The notes beneath the pieces are model-generated. The model ran no database searches and was not told where the DNA came from. It saw nothing but the letters and a program-made list of their open reading frames with translations. Source: Billgrantia zhangzhouensis (lineage in GTDB: Bacteria; Pseudomonadota; Gammaproteobacteria; Pseudomonadales; Halomonadaceae). From it: 64,000 nucleotides of DNA. The DNA is taken from the NCBI RefSeq assembly GCF_021404465.1, contig NZ_JABFTT010000003.1:310001-374000 (forward strand), written 5' to 3'. Shown one piece after another: positions 39,350 through 48,716 of the stretch; position 1 is the stretch's first letter, and each line of letters starts with the position of its first letter. The position numbers were made by a program, and so were the translations under genes.

Positions 39350-40945
39350 TCAGCCGAACTGGTTCATGGTGTTGTCCTTGCCACCGGCCTTGAGTGCGGC
39401 TTCGCCGTGGAAGAACTCCTTGTGATCGTCGCCGATGTTGGAGCCGGCCATGTCCTGGTGCTTGACGGTGGCGATGCCCTCGCGGATCTCGCGGCGCTGC
39501 ACGCCAGCGACATACGCCAGCATGCCCTCGTCGCCGAAGTAGCCCTTGGCCAGGTTGTCGGTGGACAGCGCGGCGGTGTGGTAGGTCGGCAGTGTGATCA
39601 GGTGATGGAAGATGCCGGCCTCGCGCGAGGCGTCGCGCTGGAAGTTGCGTGTCCACTCGTCGGCCAGCTTGGCCAGCTCGGTGCCGTCGTACTCCTCGCT
39701 CATCAGCTTGCTGCGGTCGTAGGCGGAGACGTCCTTGCCTTCCTTCTCCCAGGCGTCGAACACCTGCTGGCGGAAGTTCAGGGTCCAGTTGAACGAGGGC
39801 GAGTTGTTATAGACGAGCTTGGCGTCCGGCACCACTTCGCGGATGCGATTCACCATGCTGGCGATCTGGCCGACATGGGGCTTCTCGGTCTCGATCCACA
39901 GCAGGTCGGCGCCGTTCTGCAGGCTGGTGATGCAATCCAGCACCACGCGGTCCTCGCCGGTACCCGGCTTGAACTGGTAGAGGCCGGAAGCCAGGCGCTT
40001 GACCTTGACCAGCTTGCCGTTCTGCTTGATCACGAGGTCGCCGTTGTCGATGTCTGAAGCGGAGGTGATCTCGTCGCCGTCGAGGAAGCTGTTGTACTGG
40101 TCGCCCAGGTCGCCCGGCTCCTTGGTCACGGCGATCTTCTGGGTCAGGCCGGCGCCCAGGGAGTCGGTGCGGGCGACGATCACGCCGTCTTCAACGCCCA
40201 GCTCGAGGAAGGCGTAGCGCACGGCGTTGATCTTGGCCAGGAAGTCCTCATGAGGCACGGTGACCTTGCCGTCCTGGTGGCCGCACTGCTTCTCGTCGGA
40301 AACCTGGTTTTCGAGCTGGATGCAGCAGGCACCCGCTTCGATCATCTTCTTGGCCAGCAGGTAGGTGGCCTCGGCGTTGCCGAAACCGGCATCGATATCG
40401 GCGATGATCGGCACCACGTGGGTCTCGTGGTTGTCGATCTTGGCGATCAGCTCATCGGCCTTGGCCTTGTCGCCAGCCTTCTGGGCGGCTTCCAGGTCGC
40501 GGAACAGGTGGTTGAGTTCCCAGGCATCGGCCTGACGCAGGAAGGTATAAAGCTCCTCGATCAGGCCCGGCACGCTGGTCTTCTCGTGCATGGACTGATC
40601 GGGCAGCGGGCCGAACTCGGAGCGCAGGGCGGCGACCATCCAGCCGGAGAGGTAGAGGTAGCGGCGCTTGGTAGTGCCGAAGTGCTTCTTGATCGAAATC
40701 AGCTTCTGCTGGCCGATGAAGCCATGCCAGCAGCCCAGCGACTGGGTGTACTGACCGCTGTCGGCGTCATAGGCGACCATGTCCTCGCGCATGATCCTTG
40801 CGGTGTAGCGGGCAATGTCCAGACCGGTCTTGAAGCGGTTCTGGGCGCGCATACGGGCGGCATTCTCGGGGCTGATGCTGGCCCACTTGCCTTGCTGGGC
40901 TTCGCGCAGTTGAGCCAGTGCCTTGATGTCGTCTTTGTATGACAT
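39350..40945 (-). CDS. aceA: Isocitrate lyase
   Basis: Glyoxylate-shunt enzyme splitting isocitrate into succinate and glyoxylate, bypassing the two IDHs encoded 12 kb away. With the start at 40945 (GGAAGGA upstream) the protein is 531 aa, the length of the Pseudomonas-type enzyme rather than the 434-aa E. coli form. Active-site KQCGH (in SDEKQCGHQDGK), DIDAGFGNAEA and the substrate loop NNSPSFNW are present. A longer in-frame start adds 39 Arg-rich residues without support. No malate synthase or aceK is in the window. Confidence 0.96.
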   Translation of the reverse strand: MSYKDDIKALAQLREAQQGKWASISPENAARMRAQNRFKTGLDIARYTARIMREDMVAYDADSGQYTQSLGCWHGFIGQQKLISIKKHFGTTKRRYLYLSGWMVAALRSEFGPLPDQSMHEKTSVPGLIEELYTFLRQADAWELNHLFRDLEAAQKAGDKAKADELIAKIDNHETHVVPIIADIDAGFGNAEATYLLAKKMIEAGACCIQLENQVSDEKQCGHQDGKVTVPHEDFLAKINAVRYAFLELGVEDGVIVARTDSLGAGLTQKIAVTKEPGDLGDQYNSFLDGDEITSASDIDNGDLVIKQNGKLVKVKRLASGLYQFKPGTGEDRVVLDCITSLQNGADLLWIETEKPHVGQIASMVNRIREVVPDAKLVYNNSPSFNWTLNFRQQVFDAWEKEGKDVSAYDRSKLMSEEYDGTELAKLADEWTRNFQRDASREAGIFHHLITLPTYHTAALSTDNLAKGYFGDEGMLAYVAGVQRREIREGIATVKHQDMAGSNIGDDHKEFFHGEAALKAGGKDNTMNQFG

Positions 40946-41341
40946 GGTGCCATCCTTCCGATCTGAGGTGGGTCGTCGGCTTCGATTGCCATGCGGCGGC
41001 GCTCGCTGCCTCGTCGGTCGCTTGCTTGCTGCATCGTGCCGGCTGGGCCGGTTATGCTGCAACTGCGAAGTGTTGCCAGGTTCAACCAGCTGGCAGGGAT
41101 TGTCTCTACGGCCTTGGTCGAACCCGAGTCGGCGTTAAAATTGAACCGGATCGGATATTTTTCGCTTGCTACCGAACAAGTGTTTTAACGCTGTCATGAA
41201 ATCACTATGCCCCATGTCGTCTGGGCTGGACAATCAACACTTGGGGGGAATAAGGGTTGTAGTTCGACTACAAGAGCGGCTTTTTGGGGGCTATTCCTGT
41301 AGTCGTTTTTCGATCGGAGGGTGGGTGGGTGTTGTCTTGAC
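40946..41341 (-). promoter_or_regulatory. aceA upstream region
   Basis: A 396-base gap between aceA and the GNAT gene, both on the minus strand. It contains a perfect 7-bp dyad TTGTAGT-tcg-ACTACAA (41257-41273) with a related half-site CTGTAGTCG about 25 bases away, and AT-rich stretches at 41135-41200 that may hold the promoter. No clear -10/-35 pair was recognised. Small overlapping plus-strand ORFs look like chance. Confidence 0.5.
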
Positions 41342-41767
41342 TTACAACGAAAGGCGCATGTTGCGATGCGGAATACCAGCGTCCATGAAGACCTCGCCAA
41401 AAGCGACGAAGCCCAGGCTCTCATAGAAGGCAAGGGCATGGGTCTGGGCAGCGAGCTCGACCTGCGCATGGCCCAGGCGGCATGCCGTGTCGATGGCGGT
41501 CTGCATCAGGGCCGCGCCGATACCCAGGCCGCGTGCTTCGCGCAGCACGGCCACTCGGCCGATATGCCCGTCGGGCAGCAGGCGGGCGGTACCGAGTGCG
41601 TTGTCGCCACGCAGAGCGAGGAAGTGGCGACATTCATCGTCGCGTCCGTCCCATTCCTCCTCCAGCGGTACCCGCTGCTCCTCGATGAACACGACACGGC
41701 GGATCTCGCCGGCCAGGTCGCCAAGCTCCGCCCAACTGCCTTCCTTGACGACGATGCGGTGCGTCAT
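41342..41767 (-). CDS. GNAT family N-acetyltransferase
   Basis: Acetyl-CoA-dependent acetyltransferase of unknown substrate, 141 aa, similar in layout to ElaA/YjcF-type small GNATs. The acetyl-CoA loop is RVAVLREARGLGIGAALM (R/Q-x-x-G-x-G/A as RGLGIG) and the C-terminal AFYESLGFVAFGEVF is the usual GNAT end. It starts 4 bases after the roxA stop, so it is the last gene of the mnmA-hflD-purB-pduO-roxA string. Confidence 0.9.
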   Translation of the reverse strand: MTHRIVVKEGSWAELGDLAGEIRRVVFIEEQRVPLEEEWDGRDDECRHFLALRGDNALGTARLLPDGHIGRVAVLREARGLGIGAALMQTAIDTACRLGHAQVELAAQTHALAFYESLGFVAFGEVFMDAGIPHRNMRLSL

Positions 41768-41771
41768 GACG

Positions 41772-42944
41772 TCATTCCTCCTCCATGTTCCAGGTCAGGC
41801 TGCCGGCATCGAGCAATGTGGCAAACAGCTCGGCGGCACCCTCGTGTGCCAGTAGTCCAGCATCGATAGGAGTGTCCGAGGCCACGGCCCGGGCCAAGGG
41901 TAGGGTGCACTCGACTCCATCGCCGTCGGCGAACAGAGTGGCGCGATGCTCGCTCAGGGCACGCCAGGCGAAGCGCGAGCCAGGACTGCGCAGGAGTTCC
42001 TCGCCCTCATGTAGTAGCGCGACAAGCTCCTCGACGTCGGTAGGGGTCTCGCTCGGTATCAACTGGTCGACGTACTTGGGCTGCGTCATCACCCGGCCGA
42101 ACCACTGGGCGAGCTGGGCAGGGTCGTCGAGGGTCGCAAGAATCAAGCGACGCATGCGCGCGAGCGAGTCGTCGTCAAGCTCCGCCGGATCGGTTGGCGG
42201 GGCCATGCCGGTGTCGCTGTAGCGACTCGAGGCGGGCAGCTGTTCGCCGAGGTAATCGGCGAAGGAGGTGATCGCCTCGTCGACCGAGGGTGCACGGAAT
42301 CCCACCGAATAGGTCATGCAGTCGTCGGACTGGCTGACGCCGTGGTGAGCCCAGCCCGGTGGCAGATAGAGCATGTCGCCGGGTTCCAGCACCCAATCGT
42401 CGCCCGGCTCGACAGTGAAACGCTGAAGAATGCGTAGGTCGATACCGTCGAGTATGGGGGCATCATCGGGTACCTTGCCACCGAGCTGCCAGCGACGCCG
42501 GCCCAGCCCCTGGATCAGGAACACATCGTACTGATCGACGTGGGGACCGACGCTACCGCCCGGTGGGGCGTAGCTGATCATGACGTCGTCGAGCCGCCAG
42601 CGGGGCAGGAAGTCGAAGTGCTCGAGCAGTTCGGCTACCTCGGGTACGTAATGGTCCACGGCCTGCACCAGCAGGGTCCAGTCGCGCTCTGGCAGCTCGC
42701 CGAACACGGCCTCGTCGAAGGGGCCGTGGCTGACCTGCCAGGGGCCATCCGGCCCTTCCTCTTCGACCAGCCGGGCCTCTACGCCCTCCTCGCAGGCGAG
42801 CCCGGCCAACTCGTCGGGGTCGAGCGGGTTTTCGAAGTCGGGCAGGGCGCCACGGATCAGCAGCGGCTGTCGCTGCCAGTAGTCGCGCAGGAACTCGGCG
42901 GCGGTGAGGCCGCCCAGCAGGCTGAGAGGGGCATCGCTAGGCAT
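41772..42944 (-). CDS. roxA: Ribosomal protein uL16 3-hydroxylase (JmjC/cupin), YcfD-like
   Basis: Fe(II)/2-oxoglutarate oxygenase expected to hydroxylate an arginine of ribosomal protein uL16. The 390-aa protein has the metal triad H135-x-D137 (GPHVDQYDVFLIQG) and H200 (LPPGWAH), and the family GLGRRRWQLGG. In E. coli ycfD lies close to phoPQ-purB-hflD-mnmA, so the linkage to purB here supports the call. Downstream GNAT gene follows after 4 bases. Confidence 0.92.
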   Translation of the reverse strand: MPSDAPLSLLGGLTAAEFLRDYWQRQPLLIRGALPDFENPLDPDELAGLACEEGVEARLVEEEGPDGPWQVSHGPFDEAVFGELPERDWTLLVQAVDHYVPEVAELLEHFDFLPRWRLDDVMISYAPPGGSVGPHVDQYDVFLIQGLGRRRWQLGGKVPDDAPILDGIDLRILQRFTVEPGDDWVLEPGDMLYLPPGWAHHGVSQSDDCMTYSVGFRAPSVDEAITSFADYLGEQLPASSRYSDTGMAPPTDPAELDDDSLARMRRLILATLDDPAQLAQWFGRVMTQPKYVDQLIPSETPTDVEELVALLHEGEELLRSPGSRFAWRALSEHRATLFADGDGVECTLPLARAVASDTPIDAGLLAHEGAAELFATLLDAGSLTWNMEEE

Positions 42945-43045
42945 GGTGTCTCGCTATTCGGCTGAGGGCACGAAGAGCCGCAGGTCGCCGGTGGTGGCTC
43001 TGCGGGGTCAAAAGGGTAATGGTAGCGTATCGCGGTACGCGAGGC

Positions 43046-43609
43046 TTAGCGGTTGGCGCCGGGCACCCACAGCACGTCGCACTGGCCGTTGTCGTTGGCC
43101 CGGCGCGCGGCAACGAACAGCAGGTCGGAGAGGCGGTTGAGGTAGCGCAGCACCTCGGGATTGACCGGCTGTTCCTCCATCAGCGCCGTGACCAGGCGCT
43201 CGGCGCGACGGGTCACGGTGCGCGCCAGGTGTAGGTGGGCGGCAAGCGCGGTACCGCCCGGCAGGATGAACGAACGCAGGGTGGCAAGTGGCGCGTTGAA
43301 CGTGTCGATCTGGCGCTCGAGAAACTCGACCTGACCCGCCGTGATCCGCAGCGGTGGGTACTCCGGCGCCTCCTGTTCGGGCGTGCACAGGTCGGCGCCG
43401 ACGTCGAACAGGTCGTTCTGCACGGTGGCGAGGAGATTGCGCAGCTCGCCGGTGGCATGCAACTGGGCCAGGCCGATGACGGCATTGGTCTCGTCCACGG
43501 TACCGAAGGCCTCGACGCGCAGGTCGTGCTTGGCCACGCGACTGCCGTCGCCGAGGCCGGTGTCGCCCTTGTCGCCGGTCCGTGTGTAGATCTTGGTCAG
43601 CTTGACCAT
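43046..43609 (-). CDS. Cob(I)yrinic acid a,c-diamide / cobalamin adenosyltransferase, PduO type
   Basis: Makes adenosylcobalamin from ATP and reduced cobalamin. The 187-aa protein starts MVKLTKIYTRTGDKGDTGLG, the PduO-family ATP-binding signature, and has VEAFGTVDETNAVIGLA and the C-terminal RYLNRLSDLLFVAARRAN. A perfect AGGAGG precedes the ATG at 43609, ruling out a long 5' extension that reads antisense-like sequence. It sits 29 bases after purB. No other B12 gene is nearby, suggesting use of salvaged cobalamin. Confidence 0.93.
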   Translation of the reverse strand: MVKLTKIYTRTGDKGDTGLGDGSRVAKHDLRVEAFGTVDETNAVIGLAQLHATGELRNLLATVQNDLFDVGADLCTPEQEAPEYPPLRITAGQVEFLERQIDTFNAPLATLRSFILPGGTALAAHLHLARTVTRRAERLVTALMEEQPVNPEVLRYLNRLSDLLFVAARRANDNGQCDVLWVPGANR

Positions 43610-43638
43610 CGTTGCCTCCTGCGTTGCCCGTGCTGGTC

Positions 43639-45069
<1,431 letters not shown>

Positions 45070-45708
45070 TCAGCCCAACTGGTCCAAGGCTTTTTTCAGG
45101 GCGCCACGCTGGAACACCAGCTTCCAGCGCCGGCCGCCCTGCTGATGCCAGAGCAGGGCGAAGCGGATCCCGGCGAGCAGGATGGCGCGCACGCGTTCGG
45201 GCATCATGCGGCTCTGCAACATCGAGGGGTCGCCATGCACTACGATACGGGTCTTCAGGGTCGAGAGTGTCTCCTGATAGGCCTCGCCCAGGCTGGCAAT
45301 GACGTTCTCATGGGTGGTACCGAAGTGTTCGGCCTGGCCCTGGATACGGTTCAGGTGCTGGCCGAGAGAGGCCATCATGTCGTTGTCGACGCGCAGTTTG
45401 TTCATCAACAGCAGCAGCGAGAAACCGTAGCGAAGCACGACCGGATTGGCCTGCTGGCGTCCCACCACGGCCTCGAGTACCTCGAGGCCGCGGCGCAGGT
45501 TGTTGGGGTGGCCGCCATAGGTCGCTTCGAAGCTCTCGGGGTTGGTGTCCAGCGTGGCGCGAATCAGCGTTTCCCAGGGACGGGTGTCGACCTGTCCGGT
45601 GCGGGCCAGCTCATCGACCAGGCTGGCGGCCTGGAACACGCCGGCAAGGGCCAGGGCCTGACGTGCGGTCGGGGAATCCGGCGCGCGATGGATGGGGGAG
45701 GTGGTCAT
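45070..45708 (-). CDS. hflD: High frequency lysogenization protein HflD homologue
   Basis: Membrane-associated helical protein; in E. coli it modulates lambda CII and was first known as YcfC. The 212-aa protein has the family stretches [29 protein letters not shown] and [13 protein letters not shown]. The call rests on these plus its place between mnmA and purB, the arrangement conserved in E. coli and Pseudomonas. The ATG overlaps the mnmA stop by 4 bases. Confidence 0.93.
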   Translation of the reverse strand: MTTSPIHRAPDSPTARQALALAGVFQAASLVDELARTGQVDTRPWETLIRATLDTNPESFEATYGGHPNNLRRGLEVLEAVVGRQQANPVVLRYGFSLLLLMNKLRVDNDMMASLGQHLNRIQGQAEHFGTTHENVIASLGEAYQETLSTLKTRIVVHGDPSMLQSRMMPERVRAILLAGIRFALLWHQQGGRRWKLVFQRGALKKALDQLG

Positions 45709-46817
45709 GCGGCTGGCTCCATGGCATTCCAGATATCGCGGATCACGCCGCCGCCCAGACAGATCTCGCCGTCGTAGAGCACCAGCGACTGGCCGGGAGT
45801 GACGGCACGTTGAGGCTCATCGAAGCGAACTTCGACGCCGCCATCCTCCCGCGTGCGGACCGTGCAGGGCACCTCGGTCTGACGGTAACGGGTCTTGGCG
45901 GTGTAGCGGCCCTCGGCGGCGGGCGGCTCACCGGTCACCCAATCCATCGCCTCGGTGGCCAGCGAATCGGTGTAGAGCAGCGGGTGGTGCTTGCCCTGCA
46001 CCGCGATCAGTACATTGCGCTCGAGATCCTTGGCGGCCACGTACCAGGGTTCCTCGGGGTGGTTGGCCAGCCCACCGATGCCGAGCCCCTGGCGCTGTCC
46101 CAGGGTGTAGTACATCAGCCCCATGTGCTCACCGATGACTTCGCCTTCGGGTGTCTCGATCACGCCCGGCTGGGCCGGCAGGTACTGCTGTAGGAAATCG
46201 CGGAAGCGGCGCTCGCCGATGAAGCAGATGCCGGTGGAATCCTTCTTGCGCGCGGTGGCCAGGCCATGACGCTCGGCGATGGCGCGTACCTCGGGCTTCT
46301 CCAGCTCGCCCACCGGGAACAGTGTACGGGCGATGGCAGCCTCCGGCACGGCGTGCAGGAAGTAGCTCTGGTCCTTGTTGGCATCGATGCCCTTGAGCAG
46401 CCGCGGCCGACCGTGGCGCACGCCGCCACGAACATAGTGGCCGGTGGCGATTTTCTCGGCACCGAGCATCTCGGCGTACTCGAGGAACACCTTGAACTTG
46501 ATCTCGCGGTTGCACAGGATGTCCGGGTTCGGCGTGCGCCCGGCCTTGTACTCGGCCAGGAAGTGCTCGAACACGTTGTCCCAGTACTCGGCGGCGAAGT
46601 TGGCGCTGTGCAGCTTGATGCCGAGCTTCTCGCACACGGCCTGGGCATCCGCCAGGTCGGCCTTGGCGGTGCAGTACTCGGTGCCGTCGTCCTCGTCCCA
46701 GTTCTTCATGAACAGGCCTTCGACCTGATAGCCCTGCTCGAGCAGCAGCAGCGCGGAAACGGAGGAGTCGACGCCGCCGGACATGCCGACGATCACCTTG
46801 CCTGAGGTGGCGGTCAT
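45705..46817 (-). CDS. mnmA: tRNA-specific 2-thiouridylase
   Basis: Installs sulfur at position 2 of the wobble uridine in tRNA-Lys, -Glu and -Gln. The 370-aa protein has the PP-loop [12 protein letters not shown] at the N-terminus and the two catalytic cysteines in [12 protein letters not shown] and [12 protein letters not shown]. First gene of the minus-strand string leading to hflD and purB. A TATAAT element (46856-46861, minus) lies 39 bases upstream. Confidence 0.97.
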   Translation of the reverse strand: MTATSGKVIVGMSGGVDSSVSALLLLEQGYQVEGLFMKNWDEDDGTEYCTAKADLADAQAVCEKLGIKLHSANFAAEYWDNVFEHFLAEYKAGRTPNPDILCNREIKFKVFLEYAEMLGAEKIATGHYVRGGVRHGRPRLLKGIDANKDQSYFLHAVPEAAIARTLFPVGELEKPEVRAIAERHGLATARKKDSTGICFIGERRFRDFLQQYLPAQPGVIETPEGEVIGEHMGLMYYTLGQRQGLGIGGLANHPEEPWYVAAKDLERNVLIAVQGKHHPLLYTDSLATEAMDWVTGEPPAAEGRYTAKTRYRQTEVPCTVRTREDGGVEVRFDEPQRAVTPGQSLVLYDGEICLGGGVIRDIWNAMEPAA

Positions 46818-46855
46818 GGGCGCTCTCGGGTTGAGTGGGTCGCAAATGGGCGGGA

Positions 46856-46861
46856 ATTATA
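46856..46861 (-). promoter_or_regulatory. mnmA promoter -10 element
   Basis: A consensus TATAAT on the minus strand in an AT-rich pocket, 39 bases ahead of the mnmA start. No consensus -35 at 17 bases was found, so the assignment is tentative. Confidence 0.45.
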
Positions 46862-46930
46862 CCCTATATACTGTAGTGTCTTCATCCTGGCGCGCGGATG
46901 ACGCTTTGCGTGTCGGTGCATTTTCGGCTA

Positions 46931-46950
46931 ATTGACCGGCCGGCCAGTCA
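46931..46950. promoter_or_regulatory. TetR operator candidate, site 1
   Basis: ATTGACCGGCCGGCCAGTCA is a near-perfect palindrome (TGAC-C/T-GGCCGGCC-A-GTCA, one mismatch pair) directly before the tetR start. It matches a second site at 47591-47610 in 16 of 20 bases. Expected role: autorepression of tetR. Confidence 0.7.
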
Positions 46951-46966
46951 GGGTTATCTTCGCCCC

Positions 46967-47572
46967 ATGAACCAGAAAACCCAGATACGCGATCCGGAAC
47001 TGACCCGCGCCCGTATCCTCGAGGCGGCCGAAGCGCTGTTCGTCGAGCAGGGCTTCTCCGCGGTCAAGCTCAGCGAGCTGGCACGCTCGGCCGAGGTCAC
47101 CAAGAGCCTGATCCACCACCATTTCGGCAGCAAGGAGCAGCTCTGGGAGGCGGTCAAGAATCGCGCCTTCGAGCGTTACTTCACCGCTCAGATGGCCATG
47201 CTGGAGGAAGCCGGCGAGCCGGATGCCGCGCTGCTGCGCCGTTCGGTGGAAGCCTACTTCCACTTCCTGCGTGACAATCCCGGTGTGGTGCGGTTGTTCG
47301 CCTGGACCCACCTGGAGGGGGACAGCCACTGCGGCGAACTCGACAACCAACTCGTCGGGGCGGGTGCCGAGTGGGTTCGCCAGGCCCAGATGCGCGGCCT
47401 GCTGCGCAAGGACATCAACCCTACCCATGTGATCGCCGTGTTCGTGATGACCTGCACCCAGTGGTTCGAGGCCAAGTGCCATCACCAAAACTGGCCGGGC
47501 ATGGGCAGCGACGAGGCGTTTCTGGAAGATTTCCTGAAGATCTTCATGGAAGGCGTCGTCCCTCGGGAGTGA
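46967..47572 (+). CDS. TetR family repressor of the adjacent RND efflux operon
   Basis: A 201-aa TetR-type regulator. The N-terminal HTH spans about 12-60 (RARILEAAEALFVEQGFSAV, then LARSAEVTKSLIHHHFGSKE), followed by a ligand-binding helical domain. The start ATG at 46967 is set by the family N-terminus; a longer reading frame would run over the operator. Palindromic sites lie immediately before this gene and before the efflux operon, so it probably represses both itself and the pump until an inducing compound binds. Confidence 0.93.
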   Translation: MNQKTQIRDPELTRARILEAAEALFVEQGFSAVKLSELARSAEVTKSLIHHHFGSKEQLWEAVKNRAFERYFTAQMAMLEEAGEPDAALLRRSVEAYFHFLRDNPGVVRLFAWTHLEGDSHCGELDNQLVGAGAEWVRQAQMRGLLRKDINPTHVIAVFVMTCTQWFEAKCHHQNWPGMGSDEAFLEDFLKIFMEGVVPRE

Positions 47573-47590
47573 GCGTTTTTTTCGACAATA

Positions 47591-47610
47591 ATTGACCGGT
47601 CGACCAGTTC
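47591..47610. promoter_or_regulatory. TetR operator candidate, site 2
   Basis: ATTGACCGGTCGACCAGTTC, 16 of 20 bases identical to site 1, lies between the tetR stop and the efflux operon start, 30 bases before the ribosome site. The shared sequence in two promoter positions is the best evidence that both are TetR binding sites. Confidence 0.7.
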
Positions 47611-47639
47611 ATACGGACGTTCCATGGAGGAGAATGACT

Positions 47640-48716
47640 ATGGGGAGGGTGGCGAGAGGCGGCCTGGCGGTCTCGCTGATGCTGGGCATCATATTGCTGT
47701 CGGGGTGCGATGCCGCTCCGGCCCGGATCGAAACCGGTGAGACGGTCCTGCCCAGCGTGCGCAGCGAGACGGTGCGCCTGTCCCAGGCCGAGACGAGATA
47801 CCGCTTTCCCGGCACGGTGCGAGCCAGCGAGCGGGCGACCCTCGCTTTTCTGCACCACGGCGTGCTGCATGAGCGACATGTGACGAGGGGGCAGCGGGTC
47901 GAGCGGGGAGAGCCGCTGGCGACGCTGCACAATCCGGCCATGGCGCCGGCGCTCGTGGCCGCCGAAGCGCGGATAAGCGAACTCGACGCTCGCCTGCGCC
48001 GCATGGAGCGCGACGTCGAGCGGGCGCGCGTACTGCGCGAGCGCAACCTCAGTGCCGAGGAGGAACTGGATCGGCTGCGCTCGGAGCGCGAAGCCACCTT
48101 GCAGGCGCGCGAGCAGGCTCTGGCCCAGCGTGACGAGGCCCGGGCGCAGCTCGATGAACTCACCCTGCGCGCCCCGTTCGCGGGCGTGGTGACCGACCTC
48201 GAGGCCGAGCCCGGCGATTTTCTGTCCGCCGGCCAACCGGTATTGGGGCTGGTGGGGCTTACGGGGCGCGAGGTGGAGATTCGCGTGCCGGCGGGCCTTG
48301 CCGCGCGGCTGGAGGTGGGCCGGGAGGCGAGCCTGGTGGCAACGCTGGGGGCGCGGCGCTTCCCTGGGCGGGTCACCGGCATTGGCCAGGCGGGAGAGGG
48401 TATGGCGCCGGTCATCGTAGCGATCGAGGCCGACCCCGGCCCGGCGTTGGGCGAGCCGGTGAGAGTGCGGCTGTCGCTGGATGCGCCGCCTCTGCTTCAG
48501 GTGCCGCTGGCGGCGGTGGTCGATCCCGGCGGGTACGACCCGCACGTGCTGATGCTGAGCGCTGACGATACGGTCCGGCGCGTCGCCGTGACCCCTGGGC
48601 GGCTGGATGGCGGCTGGGTCGTAATCGCGGCGTCGTCGCTGGCCGTGGGCGACAGGGTGGTGACGGCTGGGCAGGGGCGCCTGGAAGAGGGCAGCCGGGT
48701 GAGGGTGTTGCCATGA
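47640..48716 (+). CDS. RND efflux periplasmic adaptor (membrane fusion lipoprotein)
   Basis: Adaptor subunit linking the inner-membrane pump to an outer-membrane channel. The 358-aa protein begins with a lipoprotein signal ending LLSGC; the ATG at 47640 is 7 bases after GGAGGAG (another ATG at 47634 is also in frame). A barrel-sandwich hybrid domain (RYRFPGTVRASERATLAF and LTLRAPFAGVVTDLEAEPGD) flanks a long coiled-coil hairpin (about 105-165, rich in R, E and L). Its stop overlaps the pump gene start by 4 bases. Confidence 0.92.
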   Translation: MGRVARGGLAVSLMLGIILLSGCDAAPARIETGETVLPSVRSETVRLSQAETRYRFPGTVRASERATLAFLHHGVLHERHVTRGQRVERGEPLATLHNPAMAPALVAAEARISELDARLRRMERDVERARVLRERNLSAEEELDRLRSEREATLQAREQALAQRDEARAQLDELTLRAPFAGVVTDLEAEPGDFLSAGQPVLGLVGLTGREVEIRVPAGLAARLEVGREASLVATLGARRFPGRVTGIGQAGEGMAPVIVAIEADPGPALGEPVRVRLSLDAPPLLQVPLAAVVDPGGYDPHVLMLSADDTVRRVAVTPGRLDGGWVVIAASSLAVGDRVVTAGQGRLEEGSRVRVLP

